From Nostoc sp. CHAB 5844 (GTDB lineage: Bacteria > Cyanobacteriota > Cyanobacteriia > Cyanobacteriales > Nostocaceae), in the NCBI RefSeq assembly GCF_020829595.1, contig NZ_JAIVFW010000032.1, positions 18,225 through 82,224 on the forward strand: a DNA stretch of 64,000 nt. The letters are read 5' to 3'. Positions 8,642 through 16,792 of the stretch are shown here, in pieces. The notes beneath the pieces are model-generated. The model did not search any database and was not told where the DNA came from. It saw only the letters and a list, made by a program, of their open reading frames with translations. Position numbers and translations under genes: made by a program. Position 1 is the stretch's first letter. Every line of letters begins with the position of its first letter.

Positions 8642-10810
8642 TTAGAAAGATAAAAACTTTAAATGTTCTCCTTGCTGAGAGAGAAAGGTTTCTAGTGTGC
8701 CTTGTAGTTGTACTTGACCTTTATCTAGCATGACAATCCAATCAGCACGATTCACTACGCTCGGACGATGAGTAATCAAAATTGTAGTTTTACCTTTGCG
8801 GTATGCTAATAGCCGATCTAAGACTTGTGCTTCGCTAACGGGGTCAAGTCCAGCGGTTGCTTCATCTAAAATTAGTATAGGTGGATTGGAGAGAATTCCT
8901 CTAGCGATCGCTAACCGTTGTCGTTGTCCACCAGAGAGATTAGCACCAAATTCTCCTAAAACGGTTTGATAATTATTTGGTAGTTGACTAATAAAACCAT
9001 CTGCATCAGCAATTTCACAAGCTTTGACAATTTCTTCAAAGGAAATATGAGGAGTACCTAAGCGAAAGTTATCTATAATCGAGCGACTCCAAAAATGCGG
9101 TTCTTGCGGCACATAAACTACTTGTTGGCGTAGACAATCAAGTGCAATATCTTGAATGTTATAAAAGCCAATGCGGATATTCCCAGAATTCAACTGATAT
9201 AAACCTGCAATCAGTTTTGCTAAAGAACTTTTACCACACCCTGATTTTCCAATCAAAGCGAGCGCATTTCCTCCCGGAAGTTTCAGAGAAAATTCTTCTA
9301 ATAAGTCAACTCTACCAGCATGATGAAAAGTGACTTGAGAAAAACGAATATCGGCATCAGCAGGTATTTGCACAGTCGGTTTTTGACTCCCACCAATTAC
9401 TTCTGGTGTTGCTTCAATTACTTCCAAAAGCCGAGAGACGGCCGTTTGAGAGCGAAAATATTCATCGCCAAAGCCAACTAAAGAGTTAATTAAATTCAAG
9501 ACATTGACTTGTAAAGCATTAAAAGCAAGTATTTGTCCAATAGTTAATTGTCCTTTAATTACTAGCATACTGCCTAGTCCTAATAAAACCACTCCACCAA
9601 TTGTGGAAATTAATCTCGCAACAGTACCGTTAATAATGCCAATTTGAATCGTGCTGAAAGTGAGATGCGCCAGACGACCAAAGCGGCTTTGAAATTCATC
9701 CCAAAATTGCGGAGCAGCATTAGTAGTTTTAATTACTTGTGCGCCTTTAAATGTTTCTACCAACACACCCTGATTTTCTGCTCCCAAAATTAATAAACTG
9801 CGAGTCTTTTGTTGGAGAATCGGCAAAAAAGGAAGAGTAGATGCAGTAATTAATAAAGCAACAATAATCACTGCAAGTGTTAGCTGCCAGCTATAAAACA
9901 ACATGATGCTGAAAGAAATTACCGCAATGAAAAACTGGCTGGGTAACAGAATTACTATTTGCGATACTAACTGATTGATTTCATCAATATCTCGCAGTCG
10001 GCTGGAAATTTCGCCACTGCGGCGTGATTCATAATAACTCAAAGGTAACTGGAGAATTTTGCGTGCAAACTCCATTACAAGTCCTAATTGCAACCGTTGA
10101 CCAAAATGAGCAATCATGATGGACTGTACGACTTGCAAACTACTGCTAAATAAGCTGCTGATCACAACGGCTGAGATAACAACAATCAGTAATTGAGTAT
10201 CTCCCCGCACTAAAACATCATCTGTCAGCAGTTGCAGCAAAACAGGACTACCAAGAGCCAGTAAACCTAAGACAATATTGATCAGCAATACGTGACCTAG
10301 CAAACCTCGATAAGGCAATACGCGCTGAAAAAATCGTCCTAAACCCTGCTTTTGTTCTTCTTGAAACTGCACAAAAAAGCGCGTGGAATCTGGCTCAAGT
10401 AAGAGCATGACTCCATTCCAAGCATCAGTTAATTCTTGTCGGCTAATGTAGCGTAAGCCGATCGCCGGATCACCAATAACATACTTTTTCCCACGCTTGT
10501 TGTACAGCACAACCCAGTGATAGCCGCGCCAATGAATAATAGCTGGCAGATTAATGTCTGTGATTCTGTCAACGATCGCAGGTGCGGCTTTGACAGCTCT
10601 AGCATTAAATCCCAATGTTTCAGAGCCACGTTTTAGTCCTAGTAAAGTTGTGCCTAAATGTCCAGTTCCTACCGCTTCTCGACTTTTACTCATGCTTAAG
10701 AAGCGTCCGTAATGTTTGCAAATAGAAACTAGACAAGCCGCTCCACAGTCCTCTTCACTTGATTGTAAAACACACTGATATTTTTTCTGGCTTTTAAATA
10801 GACCAAACAT
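8642..10810 (-). CDS. C39 peptidase-containing ABC transporter (double-glycine peptide exporter)
   Basis: A 722-residue leader-cleaving exporter. Residues about 10-140 are a C39 peptidase with Cys22 (SSEEDCGAACL), His in RGYHWVVLYN and Asp in VIGDPAIG. Residues about 160-440 are the membrane domain. Residues about 480-720 are the ATPase with Walker A GKSGCGKSS, signature LSGGQRQRLAIARG and Walker B ILILDEATAGLD. It sits in a minus-strand group with the HlyD adaptor upstream (59 bases apart) and five precursors on both sides. This indicates a type I secretion system that trims and exports those peptides, probably through TolC. All motifs look complete. Confidence 0.9.
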   Translation of the reverse strand: MFGLFKSQKKYQCVLQSSEEDCGAACLVSICKHYGRFLSMSKSREAVGTGHLGTTLLGLKRGSETLGFNARAVKAAPAIVDRITDINLPAIIHWRGYHWVVLYNKRGKKYVIGDPAIGLRYISRQELTDAWNGVMLLLEPDSTRFFVQFQEEQKQGLGRFFQRVLPYRGLLGHVLLINIVLGLLALGSPVLLQLLTDDVLVRGDTQLLIVVISAVVISSLFSSSLQVVQSIMIAHFGQRLQLGLVMEFARKILQLPLSYYESRRSGEISSRLRDIDEINQLVSQIVILLPSQFFIAVISFSIMLFYSWQLTLAVIIVALLITASTLPFLPILQQKTRSLLILGAENQGVLVETFKGAQVIKTTNAAPQFWDEFQSRFGRLAHLTFSTIQIGIINGTVARLISTIGGVVLLGLGSMLVIKGQLTIGQILAFNALQVNVLNLINSLVGFGDEYFRSQTAVSRLLEVIEATPEVIGGSQKPTVQIPADADIRFSQVTFHHAGRVDLLEEFSLKLPGGNALALIGKSGCGKSSLAKLIAGLYQLNSGNIRIGFYNIQDIALDCLRQQVVYVPQEPHFWSRSIIDNFRLGTPHISFEEIVKACEIADADGFISQLPNNYQTVLGEFGANLSGGQRQRLAIARGILSNPPILILDEATAGLDPVSEAQVLDRLLAYRKGKTTILITHRPSVVNRADWIVMLDKGQVQLQGTLETFLSQQGEHLKFLSF

Positions 10811-10869
10811 GATAATTCGTAATTCAGTATTTTTACTTCAGACTTCAGACTTCATAATTCAGACTTCCC

Positions 10870-12690
10870 TTAAATATCTGCAATTAATCTCGCTTTTCTG
10901 AGAATGAATTGCATAACTGTTTCTTGACGAGAAATAATGTCAGCGCGTCCTTCCATCCCTGGTTTGAGATGACATTGGCGATCGCCTCTCCCGACAGATA
11001 AAGTTTGCGGTACAATTGTCACCTCATAAGCAGCTGCTGGTTGTACAGCAGGTAATGCACTGTTTTTTTCCACTGCTAAAGCATCTGGTGCGATTGTGGT
11101 GACAGTACCTTTGAGTGTGCCGTAATCTGGATAAGGACAAGCTGAAACCTGCATCTGAACTTGTTGATTTGCTTTTACTTTGTCGATATCTGGCGCGGGT
11201 ACTTTAGCTTTGATTTGCATTGGTGCATCTAGAGGTGCAATCTGCGCGATCGCTTCACTGGGTTGCACTACCTGTCCAGGGTTGCGTAGTTTAAATTGCA
11301 GTAAAATTCCATCACTCGGCGCTCGAATTACAGTCTTACTCAAGTCACTTTCGGTTTGTTGGAGTTGTTTTTGCGTGCTGTCTAGTTGCTTTTGGAATTC
11401 TACGCGTTGCTGGAGTAGGGTTTCTCGTTCTTTTTTCAAAGCAGCTAAATTTGCTTCTCCTCTCGCCTGTTCTTGCTGAATTCGTGCTGTTGCTACAGTT
11501 ACAGGCGAATCACTGGGATTAAGAGCCGTTTTCACCTTGATTAAGTTTGTTTCAGCAATTGTAAAGGCTTGGTCTTTTTCTTCTAAGCTATTTTTTGCAT
11601 TAGCTTTTGCTTGTTCTAATTTAGTTTCAGCCGCCTTGACTGCTTGTGCTTTTTCTTCTAGGCTATTTTTCGCGTTTTCTTGAGCTTGTGCGAGTTTAGC
11701 TTGAGCCGAAATCACAGCTTGTTCTTTTTCTTCCAGAAGATTTTTAGTGTTGGCTTTGGCTTGCGCTAACTTTGCTTCAGCAGATTTGACAGTTTGAGCT
11801 TTTTCCTCAAATAAATTGAGCGGCACGGCTCCTAATGCTACTATCGACTGTAAGCGATCGCTTTGTAACCTAGCCATTTGCAAGGCCGCTTCTGCTTCTT
11901 GCACAGTAATCTTTAAAAGTTGATCACGCTGCAATCTATCTTTTTGCTTTTGTGCGATACTCAAGGCCGTTACAGCTTCTTGCACTGTTGATTGTAATAA
12001 TTTTTCGCGCTGCAAGCGATCGCGTTGGACTCTGGCTAAGGCCAAGGCAGCTTCTGTTTCTTGTACAGTTGTAGTTAAAAGTTTTTCTCGCCGTAATCTT
12101 TCTTTTTGTAATTTTGCTACAGTCAAAGCTGTTTGGGCTTGCGTCATTTCCGCTAAAGTTTTAATTCGCTGATCTTGATAGTTGCGTTCAGTACCACTTA
12201 ACTCCGCTTGTGCAGCTAAAATCGTTCGGTTCATTAAGTCAGTTTGGGCGACAAGTTGAGTATTAATTTCACTCAGTTGAGCATCAATTTGTCCTAGTTG
12301 TAATTTACTTTTTTGAATGCTGTTTTGTAGCTGGCTTTTTTGATTTTGCAGCCGCGAATCATCAACGTAGGCGATCGCTTGACCTTGTTTGATTATCTGA
12401 TTATCTTTCGCCTCAATTTTTAGCACAGTTCCGGTAATAGCAGACTCAACAACTTTGAGTTCTCCTAAAGGTCGAATTGTTGCCGGAACTTTAACTGTCA
12501 CATTGTACTTGAGAATCGAAGATAAACTCACTGCCAGCACAAAAATACTGATCATTATGCTCCCAGCAACGTTCATCCATTTACCGATACTGGGGATAAA
12601 TTCATTTACATCAAATACAGGGAGTTGTTCTGGATTCAGGTCATTAAAACTATTGCCAGCATAGTTTTCCTGAGCGCGTAAGAAATTCAC
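10870..12690 (-). CDS. HlyD-family periplasmic adaptor with long repetitive coiled coil
   Basis: A 606-residue membrane fusion protein linking the inner-membrane peptidase-ABC exporter to an outer-membrane channel. One membrane helix lies at about residues 38-60 after a short cytoplasmic tail. A biotinyl-lipoyl-like half follows (VKVPATIRPLGELKVVES, IKQGQAIAYVDDS), then a very long hairpin, then the second lipoyl half (VIRAPSDGILL) and a beta-barrel (PDIDKVKANQQVQMQVSACP). The hairpin contains about four repeats of a 28-residue unit with (D/E)RL(Q/R)R(E/D)(K/Q)LL, then about four repeats of a 25-residue unit with LEEK.QAV..A..KL.QA. It is longer than a typical HlyD adaptor. It is co-oriented with and just upstream of the transporter gene. 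Confidence 0.9.
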   Translation of the reverse strand: MNFLRAQENYAGNSFNDLNPEQLPVFDVNEFIPSIGKWMNVAGSIMISIFVLAVSLSSILKYNVTVKVPATIRPLGELKVVESAITGTVLKIEAKDNQIIKQGQAIAYVDDSRLQNQKSQLQNSIQKSKLQLGQIDAQLSEINTQLVAQTDLMNRTILAAQAELSGTERNYQDQRIKTLAEMTQAQTALTVAKLQKERLRREKLLTTTVQETEAALALARVQRDRLQREKLLQSTVQEAVTALSIAQKQKDRLQRDQLLKITVQEAEAALQMARLQSDRLQSIVALGAVPLNLFEEKAQTVKSAEAKLAQAKANTKNLLEEKEQAVISAQAKLAQAQENAKNSLEEKAQAVKAAETKLEQAKANAKNSLEEKDQAFTIAETNLIKVKTALNPSDSPVTVATARIQQEQARGEANLAALKKERETLLQQRVEFQKQLDSTQKQLQQTESDLSKTVIRAPSDGILLQFKLRNPGQVVQPSEAIAQIAPLDAPMQIKAKVPAPDIDKVKANQQVQMQVSACPYPDYGTLKGTVTTIAPDALAVEKNSALPAVQPAAAYEVTIVPQTLSVGRGDRQCHLKPGMEGRADIISRQETVMQFILRKARLIADI

Positions 12691-13259
12691 TGTATTGCAC
12701 CTTGTGTTTAAAGTTGATGTATGAACTGAAAGAAACGTTCAGCTTTTGTCTTCATCCTTTAGACTTAATTTGGTGATGCTTACCTTGAAGAAGAATTCAG
12801 GAGTCAGAATTAATTAGTAGGTATGAGAAAGATAACTGTCTTTGGTAATAAGTTAAAAGGAATAGTCAGGAAATTAGAGTATTATTCACAGCAAAAACTG
12901 CAATCAACAAGCAAGTTCTAGATTTTACTAACATAGCGATCGCTCAAAGCAATTCTTGAAAAAATTACCTTTATAAAAGGCAAGGAACATGATTCCAAAT
13001 AATTCTGTATAATCAGTTATGGGGGACGAGAAAAGTGTGTGCAAGCACAGCAATAACTTTTCTCACATCTCTAACGTGGGCAACGCGGAGAGAAAACAGA
13101 GGAGAATGCTCAGACTCCCTCAAAGACCTCACTTACGTTGAGCGAGTAATAACTATCTCCTCTCCCCTCTTCTTAATTTGGGTAAAACAATTTTCAAAAT
13201 TGATTTTGAAGTGTAAAAAATTTATTAATCTTCCTATTTGACGTACTGTTTGAACTAAT
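12691..13259. other. Intergenic region upstream of the HlyD gene
   Basis: About 570 bases separating the HlyD adaptor from an upstream precursor gene on the same strand. It probably contains the promoter for the adaptor-transporter genes. A HIP1 site (GCGATCGC) is at about 12946. A short plus-strand open frame (13035-13241) has no recognisable content and I do not call it. Confidence 0.4.
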
Positions 13260-13538
13260 TTAAGGTAGCACTACAGAACTATTAACAGGTGCTGCAAGGT
13301 CGGAGTCATTCAAAGGGTTAATCGATAATGAAGACTGTGCATTACTCTTGCAATCAGTCATCTGCGTGTAAGTATTGGAAATATTAGTTTGCCCCTGCTT
13401 AGTTTTAGTCATTTTTTGCTGCTCAAAACTTTGATAAAAATTGATGTCGTTAGTCTGGAAGTCAACTCCGCCCGTTAGTAATTCTTGCTGTTGATGAACT
13501 AACTCAATCCACAAGTCTGATAGAATTTGATGTGACAT
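13260..13538 (-). CDS. Double-glycine leader peptide precursor
   Basis: A 92-residue precursor with leader MSHQILSDLWIELVHQQQEL and cleavage site LLTGG. The core (about 67 residues, from VDFQTND) is Asn/Ser/Thr-rich and has one Cys (TDCKSN). The start is chosen at the ATG at 13538 because all sibling genes begin MSH after a conserved GTGAG(G/A)C box. It lies between the adaptor gene and two further precursors, all on the minus strand. The core sequence differs from its neighbours, so the cluster would export several distinct peptides. Confidence 0.65.
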   Translation of the reverse strand: MSHQILSDLWIELVHQQQELLTGGVDFQTNDINFYQSFEQQKMTKTKQGQTNISNTYTQMTDCKSNAQSSLSINPLNDSDLAAPVNSSVVLP

Positions 13539-13564
13539 AATTTTTAGTCTCACTTAGCTAGTAT

Positions 13565-13616
13565 CTAAATAAAGGATTCCAGAGAAAAACCAAGAAAATT
13601 CTGGAATCCTATTTAT
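13565..13616. repeat. Intercistronic hairpin between two precursor genes
   Basis: The inverted arms AGGATTCCAGA and TCTGGAATCCT pair perfectly (11 bp), and ATAAAT-type flanks extend the stem. It lies between the precursor at 13772 and the one at 13260 on the same strand. It has no T run on the minus strand, so it is more likely an RNA-processing or stabilising hairpin than a terminator. Confidence 0.55.
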
Positions 13617-13771
13617 CTAGCGTGTCCCAAGATCAACTTATCACCCAGAATCTTGATTGAGCGATCACTGCAATATGCCAATATTTAAATTAGTCGATTG
13701 CAGATTTCGCCCTAGTGTGATAGCTGAACTTTTCGAGTCATTTCTAGAAGTGCTTTAAAAGTTTCGCTGGT

Positions 13772-14107
13772 TTAGCTTCCACCTTGTGAGCCAGCCTCTG
13801 GTGTGGGAACGCTTGGCACATCACCTGAACCATTAAGGCTGGGAGCAGAACCTAACGCACCAACAGTCGGCAAAGATGGCGTACCCAAGCCTAAAAAATC
13901 TTGTGCAGCGGTATTGACTGTCGCAGATATACCGGTAGAGTTAGCAACACTACCATTGGGGCCAGAAGCCGCCAAGCCCTGTAAATGGGCTATTCTTTTA
14001 GCAAAATTGCTACTCGCCAACTCAAAGTCGGTACCACCAGTTACAACCTCTTGTTGCTTGTCAGATAAAGCAAGATACAAATCGGACGTGATCATTTGAT
14101 GTGACAT
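13772..14107 (-). CDS. CTB-family-like double-glycine bacteriocin precursor
   Basis: A 111-residue precursor: leader MSHQMITSDLYLALSDKQQE ending VVTGG, then core TDFELASSNFAKRIAHLQGL with ASGPNGSVANSTG, TVNTAAQDFLGLG and a Gly/Pro/Ser-rich end. The core aligns along most of its length with the neighbour at 14484 (DFELA.SNF, SGPNGS.ANS.G, AVNTAAQDFL.LG.PS), so the two are tandem paralogues. There is no Cys. The start ATG at 14107 follows the shared GTGAGGC box. It resembles the cyanobacterial 'CTB' bacteriocin-like family. The activity is not known. Confidence 0.75.
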   Translation of the reverse strand: MSHQMITSDLYLALSDKQQEVVTGGTDFELASSNFAKRIAHLQGLAASGPNGSVANSTGISATVNTAAQDFLGLGTPSLPTVGALGSAPSLNGSGDVPSVPTPEAGSQGGS

Positions 14108-14141
14108 GATTGTTAGCCTCACTTACGTAATAAATCAGCCA

Positions 14142-14267
14142 AGAATTGTAGCAATTCAGGCATATGTGCAGTCTTTTCCCAAACAAGCAGAAAAAATTGC
14201 ACAACAGCTTTTAGCATTCATCAATGCTGACTTTCAGAGAGAACAAGAGCTATCAAATAACTCATGA
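14142..14267 (+). pseudogene. Possible degraded gene end between two precursor genes
   Basis: A plus-strand frame ending in TGA at 14265-14267 reads RIVAIQAYVQSFPKQAEKIA and then QQLLAFINADFQREQELS. It is helical and protein-like, but no start exists and upstream codons run into the antisense of the precursor leader. The sequence looks like the C-terminal end of some protein left by a rearrangement. The family is not recognised. Confidence 0.22.
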
Positions 14268-14483
14268 CCACAGCGATCGCTCCAGATGGCTGTGCTATAT
14301 TGAAAATATGAGCAAGTTAACTTATGCAATGCTCTGTGGATTAGTAGAGGTAAGAAGAATTAATTCCACTTTTGATGATTAGATCACCCCTACAGATCAC
14401 TCCCAGCCTTTATTAACGAAGCGCTCTGATAAGACTACATAGTTCTCTTGGCTTTCTATGGGAATGGTTTAGACTGTCTGGAT

Positions 14484-14852
14484 TCAGTGCATACATGGCA
14501 GGCTAGAGCCACCGATACCAGCTGGCTTACTTCCCATACCTCCATTCTGTATACCCACAGGAGCTTCTGACGAACCATTAGATGTTGGTGCAGAACCCGA
14601 AGCACCAATTGTAGGTATAGATGGTGCGCCCAATGCCAAGAAATCTTGAGCAGCGGTATTAACTGCCGCAGATGTACCAATAGAGTTAGCAGTACTACCA
14701 TTAGGGCCAGAGAATGTCAGCCCTTGTAAATTGACAAGTTTTTTGTCAAAATTACTGTTAGCCAACTCAAAGTCTGCACCACCAGCAATTAATTCTTGTT
14801 GTTGATCCGGTAACTCGATCAACAACAGTGATCCAAATATTGGATGTGACAT
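14484..14852 (-). CDS. CTB-family-like double-glycine bacteriocin precursor
   Basis: A 122-residue precursor, first in the minus-strand group. The leader MSHPIFGSLLLIELPDQQQE ends LIAGG. The core begins ADFELANSNFDKKLVNLQGL and carries SGPNGSTANSIG and AVNTAAQDFLALG, closely matching the paralogue at 13772. The C-terminal 25 residues differ (Gly-rich, ending in PCMH with one Cys). The start ATG at 14852 follows the conserved AAGTGAGGCTAACAATC box. Its position suggests the promoter in 14868-15286 drives the cluster. Confidence 0.75.
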   Translation of the reverse strand: MSHPIFGSLLLIELPDQQQELIAGGADFELANSNFDKKLVNLQGLTFSGPNGSTANSIGTSAAVNTAAQDFLALGAPSIPTIGASGSAPTSNGSSEAPVGIQNGGMGSKPAGIGGSSLPCMH

Positions 14853-14875
14853 GATTGTTAGCCTCACTTACGTTT
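14853..14875 (-). promoter_or_regulatory. Conserved 5' box and Shine-Dalgarno shared by four precursor genes
   Basis: On the minus strand the bases before the ATG read GTAAGTGAGGCTAACAATC. Near-identical boxes precede the ATG at 14107 (GTAAGTGAGGCTAACAATC), 13538 (CTAAGTGAGACTAAAAATT) and 7990 (CTAAGTGAGGCAAACAATC). GTGAGG at 9-14 bases from the ATG is the probable ribosome-binding site. The conservation extends beyond what an SD needs. Confidence 0.65.
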
Positions 14876-15286
14876 GGTGGGTTGACCACCTAAGTACCCA
14901 ACTATAAGCACTGTTTGTCAGGAAATCATAAATCTATAGATAGAAATCAAAACTATAGTTATACTACTCGAAGTAGATATAAAAAAATCTTTTATGTGTT
15001 CTCGATATCATAGTATCCTTCGAGTAAAAATAGTCAATCCTGGTTAATATTTACAGATTTTTTAGCTAATACCTATGTAAATAATTCAGTACCAGGATGC
15101 AGAATGCAAAATCCTCTCTTGTGGCTACTGAATTGTGAGTTGTAAGTTTTTAATGGTTTATAAGCCATCCCATTGGAATTCAGCTAATAGTAATAAGCAA
15201 AAAACCATTAAAGCGCCAGTAGGCAGAAATTGCCAAGCAATTATATAAGGCAGAATAAAAATAAATTTTTTCTTAGTCTTCTCAGT
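14868..15286. other. Intergenic region upstream of the peptide precursor cluster
   Basis: About 420 AT-rich bases between the first precursor (leftward) and the kinase-like gene at 15287 (also leftward). Short dyads such as AAACTATAGTT-like (14951-14961) and CTCGAAG...CTTCGAG (14968-15024) are visible and might be regulatory. No gene is seen. Confidence 0.4.
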
Positions 15287-16051
15287 CTAGTTAGCTGACA
15301 ATAGTTGCATTAATATAAAAGCTAGACTGGCACTACCTAAAGGAACTGTTAAATTATCAATACCCAAAAAAGAAACAGCTTCTAAACCAGTAGCTGCGAT
15401 CGCTACAGCCAATGATACCACCCAAGTTTGCCAGATATTGCCTTCAACACCAAACAAAATCAAACTACTAACCATATAGCTGGCTAAGGTCATAGTCAAA
15501 GAGCCTTCCCAGCTTTTATGCGAGCCAAAGACTTGATACTTATGTTCACCAAAGCGTTGACCAACCAATGCTGCTAAACCATCTCCCCAAGTCATCACCA
15601 TAATTCCAATGGCGGCGTATTGTGGTTGTTGCAAATGCCAAAACCAAGCAACCAAAATGCCAAAACTCACAGCATAAAAAAATGTTCCTAAACTTTGGCG
15701 ACCGACGCTATTAATCCCAGGAAGAATCGGCAATCGATAAGATAACAAAGTCACAATACTCGCTAGAATCGAAGCTGTAATGCCTAGGCTTGCCGGGATA
15801 TCTAGCCACCAAGCCAGCAGAATCACATTGCCAGTGCCAATATGAACTATTTTCCTGACTATTTCTGAATCATCAGTAGCGAAGCGACTTACTAGCCATG
15901 AGACAAGGAGGATAAGCAACACCCAAACTGCAACTATGCTAATTTGCAGCCACAAAGGTGGAATTGATGTTAAACCAGGAATCAGAGTTAACAAAGATCT
16001 TACAAGATAGACAGTTTTTATCCTTGTTTCTAATTTATAAGATTTGGGCAA
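15287..16051 (-). CDS. Phytol/polyprenol kinase-like integral membrane protein
   Basis: A 254-residue protein with about seven membrane helices, of the diacylglycerol/polyprenol kinase family that includes plant VTE5 phytol kinase and yeast Sec59. Diagnostic segments are the [13 protein letters not shown] motif after the first helices, [20 protein letters not shown], and [11 protein letters not shown]. These match the CTP-dependent kinase signature. It would phosphorylate a prenol such as phytol for recycling into tocopherol or chlorophyll. The annotated start is TTG at 16051, only five bases from the divergent yidD start. A shorter start inside the first 25 codons is possible. Confidence 0.75.
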   Translation of the reverse strand: MPKSYKLETRIKTVYLVRSLLTLIPGLTSIPPLWLQISIVAVWVLLILLVSWLVSRFATDDSEIVRKIVHIGTGNVILLAWWLDIPASLGITASILASIVTLLSYRLPILPGINSVGRQSLGTFFYAVSFGILVAWFWHLQQPQYAAIGIMVMTWGDGLAALVGQRFGEHKYQVFGSHKSWEGSLTMTLASYMVSSLILFGVEGNIWQTWVVSLAVAIAATGLEAVSFLGIDNLTVPLGSASLAFILMQLLSAN

Positions 16052-16056
16052 CAGGA

Positions 16057-16356
16057 ATGAAACTATTATTCATTTGGCTAATTCGGGGATACAGAATGTT
16101 TATCTCGCCGTTGTTTCCCCCGACTTGTCGCTTTCAGCCAACTTGCTCAATGTATGCCATCCAAGCAATAGAGAGGTTTGGAGTAGTGCGCGGTGGATGG
16201 ATGGCAATTCGGCGAATCTTGCGTTGTCATCCATTTCATCCTGGAGGTTATGATCCAGTACCAGAAATAGCACCATCAGTAAAGCAGGAAGATTGTTGTA
16301 GTCACACTCTGTCAAATTCCGAGGATGAAACTCAACAAGACACGCAAAATCTCTAA
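16057..16356 (+). CDS. yidD: Membrane protein insertion efficiency factor YidD
   Basis: A 99-residue protein of the small YidD family, which assists YidC-dependent membrane insertion. Recognised by [38 protein letters not shown], and [17 protein letters not shown]. The three conserved Cys residues and the [12 protein letters not shown] block are diagnostic. The ATG at 16057 follows AACAGGA. A longer frame from 15958 overlaps the divergent gene and has no family support, so I reject it. The last 25 residues are a non-conserved polar tail. Confidence 0.9.
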   Translation: MKLLFIWLIRGYRMFISPLFPPTCRFQPTCSMYAIQAIERFGVVRGGWMAIRRILRCHPFHPGGYDPVPEIAPSVKQEDCCSHTLSNSEDETQQDTQNL

Positions 16357-16792
16357 AAATATCTGGGAATTATCCGTAATATCTACAGCATTCCTAATTG
16401 ATTTGTAAATTTACTGGTGAAGGAAGTAAATAACAAATTTATTCGTCAATAACTTAGGATTGCTAAATATTTCCATTTCCGTATTTTTACTTGAGTATTT
16501 TTATTGTATAGCGTTTCCTAAGCAACTGAGGTACACCTAAATTTTGTTTACCAAGGTTAGTAGCTTTAAAAACGTACCTCACTAAGCCGGGAACCGCTAT
16601 AATTTCCAGCAGAACAAGTACTTGTCAAAAATAAATTGATTAGTGTTTTTAAGTGTAAACACATAAGTTTTATAATTAGTTATAATTCAATGCTATAAAT
16701 ATAAAAAAGTGAACAACTTCAACAAGATAAGCTAGACAAATTCATGGCAAATATTTTACTAATAGATTCATGATTTAAAGTAATATAAATCC
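16357..16792. other. Intergenic region with a MITE and the promoter of the PEP-CTERM gene
   Basis: A 436-base gap between co-oriented genes. It holds an inverted-repeat element (16507-16601). Downstream AT-rich DNA presumably carries the promoter of the gene at 16793. No coding frame. Confidence 0.45.
16507..16601. mobile_element. MITE-like inverted-repeat element, 95 bp
   Basis: The left arm TATAGCGTTTCC...CTGAGGTAC and right arm GTACCTCACT...GGAACCGCTATA are inverted copies, about 20 of 28 positions matching with exact ends (TATAGCG) and inner blocks (GAGGTAC). There is no coding capacity. The ends lie next to TA-rich DNA. This resembles the TATAGC-ended MITE families abundant in Nostocales. 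Confidence 0.65.

Noticed and set aside
13035..13241. 68-residue plus-strand frame in the HlyD upstream region
   Set aside because: No recognisable domain or Shine-Dalgarno; the region is expected to be the adaptor promoter.
14456..14701. 81-residue frame inside the precursor at 14484
   Set aside because: Out-of-frame shadow of a precursor with clear leader and paralogue.
15958..16056. N-terminal extension of YidD
   Set aside because: It overlaps the divergent membrane kinase gene and is not conserved; [12 protein letters not shown] is the family start.
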